From assembly GCA_016196505.1 (NCBI GenBank), contig JACPXO010000082.1, forward strand, positions 1-7,837: a DNA stretch of 7,837 nucleotides, in the 5' to 3' direction. The notes under the pieces were generated by a model. That model was not told where the DNA came from. It was given only the letters and a program-made list of their open reading frames with translations, and searched no databases. The DNA comes from Candidatus Omnitrophota bacterium. Its GTDB lineage: Bacteria; Omnitrophota; Gorgyraeia; 2-02-FULL-51-18. This document shows positions 1 through 5,700 of this stretch, piece by piece. A program made the position numbers and the translations under genes. Each line of letters opens with the position of its first letter. The stretch's first letter is position 1.

Positions 1-66
1 AACCGCCGCGAGAGCGTAGGTAGAAATCATCATGAAGGATAAAATCAAAGCCATTGTCTTTTTCAT
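1..66 (-). CDS. N-terminus of a secreted protein (signal peptide), cut by the window edge
   Basis: The complement of the first 66 bases gives 22 codons, MKKTMALILSFMMISTYALA then AV, with no stop before the edge. This is a textbook Sec signal peptide: two lysines at positions 3-4 of the usual n-region (K2, K3), a hydrophobic core of about residues 5-17, and an A-L-A signal peptidase I site, so cleavage is expected after residue 20. A purine-rich ribosome binding site precedes the ATG at 5-base spacing. The gene begins 22 bases after the stop of the zinc-ribbon gene and is probably the last visible member of the ilvD transcription unit. The mature protein lies outside the window, so its function cannot be stated. 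It is inferred to be exported to the periplasm or beyond. Confidence 0.7.
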   Translation of the reverse strand, partial: MKKTMALILSFMMISTYALAAV

Positions 67-68
67 CT

Positions 69-77
69 CTCCCCCTC
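69..77 (-). promoter_or_regulatory. Ribosome binding site of the secreted-protein gene
   Basis: The minus strand reads GAGGGGGAGAG immediately before the ATG at 66-64. GAGGGG (77-72) lies 5 bases from the start codon and is a good anti-16S complement. It decides the start of the 22-codon fragment, and it is the clearest ribosome binding site in the window. The genes before it in the unit have none and seem to rely on coupling. Confidence 0.6.
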
Positions 78-88
78 GTTATTGGCGA

Positions 89-403
89 CTACTTAAAGAA
101 CTCCCTGGCCTGCTGCTTTCCGGTAATTTCCTTATAGTCCTCATAATCGATGAACGTCAGATCCGGACGGCGGTCTTTGATGCGCTTGACCGTTCCGCCG
201 CGGTTCCTGTCTAATTTACCCGCATTCCTCGAAGTAATAAAGCGAAAAATCACGCCGCATTTCGGGCAGGTCTTCGCTTGGGCGTATTCGATGCCGAGTT
301 CCCGGCAGCCAGCGCAATCCGCCGTGATGTCGCCGACGATGAGAAGGTGTTTGGTCAGCTCCTGAACGTCGCACGCCTGCCACACGCGGATGTAAAAACT
401 CAT
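89..403 (-). CDS. Small zinc-ribbon protein, function unknown
   Basis: The product is 104 residues. Two CxxC knuckles are visible, C30-A-G-C33 and C46-P-K-C49, spaced by 12 residues, which is the geometry of a zinc ribbon. An additional C11 stands alone. The C-terminal third is highly charged and basic (about residues 57-80, with KLDRNRGGTVKRIKDRRP), then an aromatic/acidic stretch TFIDYEDY at 83-90 and an FFK end. It has no membrane segment or signal peptide, so it is expected in the cytoplasm. The ATG directly follows the TGA of the exonuclease gene (TGAATG, no gap), with no strong ribosome binding site, so translation is probably coupled. A nucleic-acid-binding role is plausible from the ribbon, the basic tail and the exonuclease neighbour, but I do not recognise the family. 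The ribbon could equally be purely structural. Confidence 0.75.
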   Translation of the reverse strand: MSFYIRVWQACDVQELTKHLLIVGDITADCAGCRELGIEYAQAKTCPKCGVIFRFITSRNAGKLDRNRGGTVKRIKDRRPDLTFIDYEDYKEITGKQQAREFFK

Positions 404-1006
404 TCAGAACAAGCTCGTCGGGAACGAGCTCTCCTCTTTCTTCTGGGCCTTGATCGCCTCAAGGGCGTTCCCCCAACTCACGGCGACTTCATGAGTTTGA
501 TAGTCCCGGTTCGAGATAAAATAAACTTTGCCGTGTTTCAAACCGTATTCGTAAATATCCTTGGTGATCCTCACGTCATCCGTACAGTATTTTTTAAGCT
601 CGTCGAGTTTCCCGTCCTTGTAGAGCTGGATCGCGTCCCACCCCGTGCCGGATTTGGACGTTTTGAGCGTGGCCTGAGCCAAACTTTGGAGACTGATGCG
701 GTGGCCGCGCGCTTTTTCGAACTCAACGAGGAGGTCCAAAACCGGGAAGTTTTTCACCGGCGTCGCAAAATAAGGAGCCAGCACCTCAAAGTCGAAACCG
801 ACGATGTTGAAACCTATCACAAGATCGGCTTGCTTCAAGATCTCCTCGAGGGCCTTCAGCTCTTTTTCCTCAAAAGAAAGGTAGGAACCGGTTTTGGAGT
901 CGTAGGCGCAGGCGACGGATACTTTCAAGAGATGAAGCTTTTTCCGGTCAACCTCGTTGAAACCTCTCTGGGTCTCGACATCGAGGATGACGATGCGCTC
1001 GCTCAT
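404..1006 (-). CDS. DEDDy-type 3'-5' exonuclease domain protein (RNase H-like, PolB-exonuclease-like)
   Basis: The product is 200 residues and consists essentially of one RNase H-like exonuclease fold. The three exonuclease motifs are visible in order: ExoI L-D-V-E-T with D9 and E11; Exo[11 protein letters not shown] with N67 and D72; ExoIII Y-C-T-D-D with Y140 and D144, i.e. the YxxxD form of the DEDDy class. By family knowledge these acidic residues hold two metal ions that hydrolyse the 3'-terminal phosphodiester. [11 protein letters not shown] segment (105-114) resembles the part between ExoII and ExoIII in predicted PolB-like exonucleases, which occur alone or fused to helicases; here no helicase is attached. 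The ATG overlaps the ilvD stop as ATGA, which implies translational coupling. The substrate (DNA or RNA) cannot be told from sequence. It is cytoplasmic, with no signal peptide. The C-terminal 20 residues ([12 protein letters not shown]) look disordered. Confidence 0.85.
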   Translation of the reverse strand: MSERIVILDVETQRGFNEVDRKKLHLLKVSVACAYDSKTGSYLSFEEKELKALEEILKQADLVIGFNIVGFDFEVLAPYFATPVKNFPVLDLLVEFEKARGHRISLQSLAQATLKTSKSGTGWDAIQLYKDGKLDELKKYCTDDVRITKDIYEYGLKHGKVYFISNRDYQTHEVAVSWGNALEAIKAQKKEESSFPTSLF

Positions 1007-2676
1007 AGGGTGATGGCGCCTACCGAAGCGGACTTCACCAATTTCGAGTATTTTGCAAGCACCCCGGTATTGATCTTGGGTTTAAAGGGCTTAAGCTTTT
1101 TGACCCGCGAGTCGATCTCTTTGGAAGTAAGTTCAACATTTAGGGTAAGTTTTTTCGCGTCGATCGCGATCATGTCCCCGTTTTTCAAGGCCGCGATGGG
1201 TCCGCCCACAGCCGCCTCCGGCGCCACATGCCCGATCATAAAGCCGTGCGACCCTCCCGAAAAACGTCCGTCCGTGATGAGCGCCACGGAATCTCCGAGC
1301 CCGGCGCCGATGAGAGCGCCCGTGACCGAGAGCATCTCCCGCATGCCGGGTCCGCCTTTCGGGCCCTCATAGCGGATGACGATGACATCGTTGGGTTTTA
1401 TTTTTCCCTCAAGGATGGCGTCGAGCGTTTCCTCTTCGGAGTCAAAGATCCTGGCCGGGCCGCGGTGATAAAAAGTTTTGAGGCCTCCGATCTTCGCGAC
1501 CGCCCCTTCGGGGGCGAGATTCCCCTTCAAGATCACCATCGGGCCGGTCGGATAAAGCGGCCTTGAAAGAGGCCTCACGATCTCTTCATGGGAGGCGGGA
1601 CGAACATCTTTCAAATTTTCGGCTACGGTTCTTCCGGTGACGGTGAGCGCTGTGCCGTCAATAAGTTTCGCGTCCAATAAAAGCCGCATCACCGCCGGCA
1701 CCCCTCCCACTTTATTGAGATCGGACATCACGTATTTGCCGCTGGGTTTCAAATTGGCCAGATGCGGTACCTTTTTTGAAATGCGGTTAAAGTCCTCGAG
1801 GGCGAGCGCCACGCGCGCTTCATGGGCGATGGCCATGAGGTGCAGAACGGCGTTCATTGAACCCCCGAGCGCCATCACAAGCGCGATGGCATTTTCAAAG
1901 GCCTTTTTAGTTAAAATGTCGCGCGGAAGGATCCTTTTTCGGATAAGCTCGACCACCGCCTCGCCGGCTTTGGCGGTATCGTCTTTTTTTTCCTGGCTCT
2001 CGGCGTCGCGCGAAGAACTGTAGGGCAAGCTCATCCCCATCGCCTCGATGGCCGAGGCCATGGTGTTGGCCGTGTACATACCGCCGCAGGAACCGGCGCC
2101 CGGGCACGCGTGACATTCAATGTCTGAAAACCGTTCCCGCGAAATTTTTCCCGTCCCGAAAGACCCGACCGCCTCAAAGATGCTCACGATATCCACGTCC
2201 TGGCCGCCGACCTGGCCGGGTTTGATCGTTCCGCCATAGACAAAAACGGCCGGGATATTGAGCCGCGCCATGGCCATCAGAGAACCCGGCATATTTTTGT
2301 CACAGCCGCCGATGGCCAAAACGCCGTCGAAACGCTCGGCGTTCGACACCACTTCAATGGAGTCGGCGATCACCTCGCGGCTCACGAGCGAGTACTTCAT
2401 TCCCTCGGTGCCCATCGCGATCCCGTCGGAAACCGTAATGGTGCCAAAGGTGAGCGGCATGCCTTGGGCACGCCGGACACCCTCGTCCGCGCGGCGGGCA
2501 AGCTCGTCGATATGCATGTTACAGGGTGTCAGGTTGCTCCAGGTGCTGGCGATACCAACGATGGGCTTTGAAAAATCCTCGTCCTTGAAGCCGACGGCGC
2601 GCAGCATGGCCCGTCCGGGCGCGCGCTTATCGCCTTTGGTAACTTCGGAACTTCTTGAATTCAGAGGGGTTGGCAT
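1003..2676 (-). CDS. ilvD: Dihydroxy-acid dehydratase IlvD
   Basis: The product is 557 residues, a normal length for IlvD/Edd family dehydratases. It converts 2,3-dihydroxy-isovalerate and 2,3-dihydroxy-3-methylvalerate to the 2-keto acids in valine, leucine and isoleucine synthesis. Visible signatures are T-P-C-N-M-H (C52), G-G-C-D-K-N-M-P-G (C125, with D126 and the lysine K127 that is carbamylated in homologues), [16 protein letters not shown] (C191, C197), the [12 protein letters not shown] block near 436-447, and [10 protein letters not shown] near 469-478, which carries the proposed catalytic serine. C52, C125 and C197 match the Fe-S cluster ligands of the family. The pattern suits the dihydroxy-acid branch rather than 6-phosphogluconate dehydratase (Edd), because of the close N-terminal match ([20 protein letters not shown]) and the SASVGAITL end. 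The ATG lies just behind an extended -10 promoter without a Shine-Dalgarno sequence. The conserved N-terminus supports this start. No other ilv or leu gene is visible nearby. Confidence 0.97.
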   Translation of the reverse strand: MPTPLNSRSSEVTKGDKRAPGRAMLRAVGFKDEDFSKPIVGIASTWSNLTPCNMHIDELARRADEGVRRAQGMPLTFGTITVSDGIAMGTEGMKYSLVSREVIADSIEVVSNAERFDGVLAIGGCDKNMPGSLMAMARLNIPAVFVYGGTIKPGQVGGQDVDIVSIFEAVGSFGTGKISRERFSDIECHACPGAGSCGGMYTANTMASAIEAMGMSLPYSSSRDAESQEKKDDTAKAGEAVVELIRKRILPRDILTKKAFENAIALVMALGGSMNAVLHLMAIAHEARVALALEDFNRISKKVPHLANLKPSGKYVMSDLNKVGGVPAVMRLLLDAKLIDGTALTVTGRTVAENLKDVRPASHEEIVRPLSRPLYPTGPMVILKGNLAPEGAVAKIGGLKTFYHRGPARIFDSEEETLDAILEGKIKPNDVIVIRYEGPKGGPGMREMLSVTGALIGAGLGDSVALITDGRFSGGSHGFMIGHVAPEAAVGGPIAALKNGDMIAIDAKKLTLNVELTSKEIDSRVKKLKPFKPKINTGVLAKYSKLVKSASVGAITL

Positions 2677-2684
2677 TAGGGGGA

Positions 2685-2693
2685 ATTATAACA
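2685..2693 (-). promoter_or_regulatory. Extended -10 promoter of ilvD, near-leaderless
   Basis: The minus strand reads TGTTATAAT at 2693-2685: a perfect TATAAT -10 box with an upstream TG at the extended -10 position. The matching -35 region with a 17-base spacer (2713-2708, TTTAAG) is poor, as is usual for extended -10 promoters, and it falls inside the palindromic repeat. Only 8 bases separate the -10 box from the ilvD ATG at 2676, so transcription would start within a few bases of the start codon. Nothing like a ribosome binding site lies in TCCCCCTA between them. Confidence 0.55.
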
Positions 2694-2695
2694 GA

Positions 2696-2745
2696 TAAGG
2701 GACGGTTCTTAAAGAGGGACGGTTCTGCCGCAGAACCGTCCCTTA
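2696..2745. repeat. REP-like palindrome, three copies of AGGGACGGTTCT
   Basis: A 13-base arm AGGGACGGTTCTG (2715-2727) is separated by CCG (2728-2730) from its exact reverse complement CAGAACCGTCCCT (2731-2743), a perfect hairpin on either strand. A further copy of the core lies just upstream (2698-2709), and its 14-base form TAAGGGACGGTTCT (2696-2709) is an exact inverted match to 2732-2745. The outer base of the right arm (2743) is also the last base of the giant gene's TAA stop (2745-2743). Dispersed palindromes with this kind of GGGACGGTTCT core are, as I recall, associated with REP-associated tyrosine transposases (RAYT/Y1 family) in many genomes. No transposase is in this window. It could also fold in the mRNA and stabilise its 3' end; it lacks a T-tract, so it is not a canonical terminator. 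Confidence 0.8.
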
Positions 2746-5700
2746 AGCCGCCTCGGTGATGCGCCGGGCGTTGCGGTAATATTGGGCGGCGGCTTGAAGC
2801 GTGGTTTGAAGCAAAGGACGGATAGCAAAACGTTTGATCATCTCGAGTGTCGCTTTGCCCATGAGAATAAGTTTGAGCGTCGCCGCGTCCACGCCCTCCG
2901 ACAAGGCCGCGTAAGCGGACACGAACCAATCCGGGATATTCGAAAGGTCGATGCGCGCGGCCACCACGGCGAGAAAGAGCAGTGTGCCGGACAAAACGCT
3001 CCCTTCTTCCGGCGAACGTAAGTACAGGTGCACATCCGCCGTCCGCGCGCTAAGTTCGTCGGATTGAATCAAAACGGTTCTAGCGCCCCTTGCTTTCAGA
3101 TCGGGAGGAAGCCCCTCGTCAAAAACCCCCAGGGACAGCGCCCTTTCGACTGGAAGCCGGCCGCCGACAGGGACAAAATAGACCCCATTCCCCAATTTTG
3201 AGCGACGCACTTTTGGAATAGCCGTACGAAGGAAATCGCCCGGCACGGCATCCACGTCGACCTCGACGACCACGGGGTTTGCGTTGAGCGTCTCTGTTTG
3301 AACAGCGCCCAAAAATTGAGCGGTGAGCGCGTCCTCCATGAGTTTGACCTCAAGAACACCGGCTGGGGTTGCCTGGCTTTGGGCAGTTTGAGTCCGAACG
3401 CGATTGGCGTGAGACGTATCCAGCGGGATACGGATCCCAGCGCCTGGCGCCACAACTACTAGTCCCTGTCCTTCTTTCCTATAGGTAAAAATCGTGGAAG
3501 GCGCTTCGTCCCGCAGTCTCAAAGCCACGCGTGGCCCGCTTTGCACCTCGATCGGCTGAGCAAAAGCCGTTCTCACAAAAAATGCTTCAAGCTTAGTCGC
3601 TAGCCGCTTGTCGCTAGTAAACGTACTAGCGACCAGCGACGAGCCACTAGCGACAACCGTTTCCGCGGCCCGGGCGCCGGCCTTGAAGGGTTTTTTCTCC
3701 AAGGCCCTCAAACGCTCATTCATTTTTTCCATATAAGGTCGAGCTAACTTCGAATCAGCCATGCGCTGGTGAATGGACAGAAGTAATCTTAAAACCTCAG
3801 GGTCATTCACACCCTCAAGCACTCGATCAAACTCCATGGTTTTTTCAGCCGCCTCGTCTAAATCCGCTTTAAGGACTCCTGTGTCCCCTTCGCTTTTCGC
3901 TTCTCGAAGGACCTCGATGCCAAAACTCAGCTCGAATACTGAATCCGCCTTGATCGCGTTAACATAGGCTTGGGCCAGTCTCATAAAACTCTCATGAACC
4001 TTGGGCGGCGCTTGACTCAGTTTTTGAAAGGCCTTTGTGGTAACTTCCATGGGATCATCGGGCTCCGCGAGCCGTACACCGGCTTTTGCCGCTGGAGAGA
4101 TACTTTGAATACTTCCCCAAGAGAAGGCATGCTCTTTCCCGTTTCGCTCCCCTGATTTCACCACCAACTTGGCGTCCGGGCTTCGGCCTTCAATGCGGAT
4201 AAACTGCGCTGACAATAATTTTACGCCGCCTTTCCAAGTAACATCAACCCACTGACCGTTTCGAAACAAAACCCTCGCCCTGTCTGGATCACTCGCCGAT
4301 TCACCCGCCAACCGCGTGCCCGCCTCAGGATCACCGGTAACTGTCCTGTGAATCGCCCGCAGAGCCGTGTCTTCGACTTCCTGTCCGGCACGCAGCAATG
4401 CTTCTTCGGTCTCTTGAGAAAACTCTTCGGCAACTGCCATGAAAATTCCCCGGTCACTATCCGGCACTCCGCTCCCGGGAGCAAACGCCCGTTCCGCCAT
4501 TTGCTTCACTACGGTCGCATATCCTGAAATAAGAGATCTCCTTTCTTCAGGCCACAAATGCGCCATAAGCCAAACCCATTCTTTAAATGCGCCCATGGAT
4601 TCTTTGAGAGAGAGATCACTGACGGCCTTTTCAAGGTCCTTCACCCGTTTTTCGAGGTGGGCGGATCGCCACTTCATCATGAGGGGGTAATTCGCGAAGA
4701 TAAGCACGCCTGCCGCTAAGACCCCGAAAGCCCCCAACAAAGATCCCAGAGTCCAAGGCACGGTGACAAAGAGAGGTATGGAATGAGTCGTAGGGAAAGA
4801 ATCAAGAAATATAACATCCTGCCATGGCAAATGGATCTTCTCCCCATAAACATATCCGGTGACAAGCCGCGCGCCGGTTTCCGTTCCCGCTGGTCCTTCT
4901 TCAGGAATTCCAGCGATCAAACGCATTTGGCGTTCAAATTCTTTATCAAGCAAATTAATTTTCAGGGCTAGAGCATTAAACTCGCCTTGTTTTTCGACAA
5001 AGTAACTTTTTGCCGACCGTTGGTGGGTTTCTTCTCTTAGGCTCTTTTTAAGAATATTTTTAATCCAGTGGCCGAAATTTAAATCCTTGGGCAAAGCAGA
5101 TAAGCTCGCGTAGTAGACCACGAAATTTAAAAAATTAAACATACGCTCCAGATCGCCTTTCGAAATCTGCCCCTTCTGTTCAGAACTGTAATAAATCCCC
5201 TTCACCACCCGAAATTGCCTAAAGTAATGCCTTTCCAAAATATCCCTCGAAATTTCTGGCGCCGCCAAGATAAGATTCTGAACTTCTGAAATAGCACCTT
5301 CCAATTCCAACAATACCGTCTCGGCCCTCCGCCAATCCTCTTTCACCGCCGCCCGCGCACCCGAAAACTCGTTGTAGGGCCGGCGATGACCCCTGAGCTG
5401 ATCCAATCGGTTCTGAATATAGCCGATCACGCCGGGATGATCTGACGGCTTTTCGATCCATTCCCAACTCTCCACGACGCCGTTCTCACGCAAAACTATG
5501 CCGAAGGAAGCCAAAGGCGATCGGTTCCATCGCACAGCCCAGTGGAATGTTTCACCGCCGGTTGAACGCAAAAGTTTCTCATGTTCATCCTTCGCCAGCT
5601 CAAGTGTCACTGTGTCACTGCCGCCATTCCAAGCAAAAGAGATGCGGGTCGGAAAAAGCGCTTGGGTGGCGAGCCGGACGCCGGATGTGCTGTTATAATT

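Noticed and set aside
32..214. Plus-strand 60-codon frame near the left edge
   Set aside because: It overlaps, on the opposite strand, both the signal-peptide start with its ribosome binding site and the zinc-ribbon gene; it has no ribosome binding site of its own.
278..1372. A 364-codon open frame on the plus strand
   Set aside because: It lies opposite two confidently identified genes (the exonuclease and the C-terminal part of ilvD). Its translation has no recognisable motif, and its length is explained by the codon bias of the real genes on the other strand.
1637..2023. Plus-strand frames opposite ilvD
   Set aside because: Antisense shadows of a gene with intact catalytic motifs; no promoter, ribosome binding site or family resemblance.
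2715..2743. Intrinsic terminator at the perfect hairpin
   Set aside because: The stem is strong, but neither strand has a T-tract after it (CTTTAAG on one side, TAAGCC on the other), and an extra inverted copy lies adjacent. A dispersed palindrome explains it better.
2696..2745. CRISPR-like array
   Set aside because: Only three core copies in mixed orientation, with no regular spacers and no cas genes.
3073..3087. ACGGTTCTAGCG, which contains pieces of both repeat cores
   Set aside because: Only short partial matches, inside ordinary coding sequence with no palindrome or extension; probably chance.
3073..3087. Eighth motif copy, G1583-A-R-T-V
   Set aside because: It lacks the [LA]-[AV] ending and the preceding small residue, uses AGA instead of CGG, and lies inside a predicted strand region rather than at a border.
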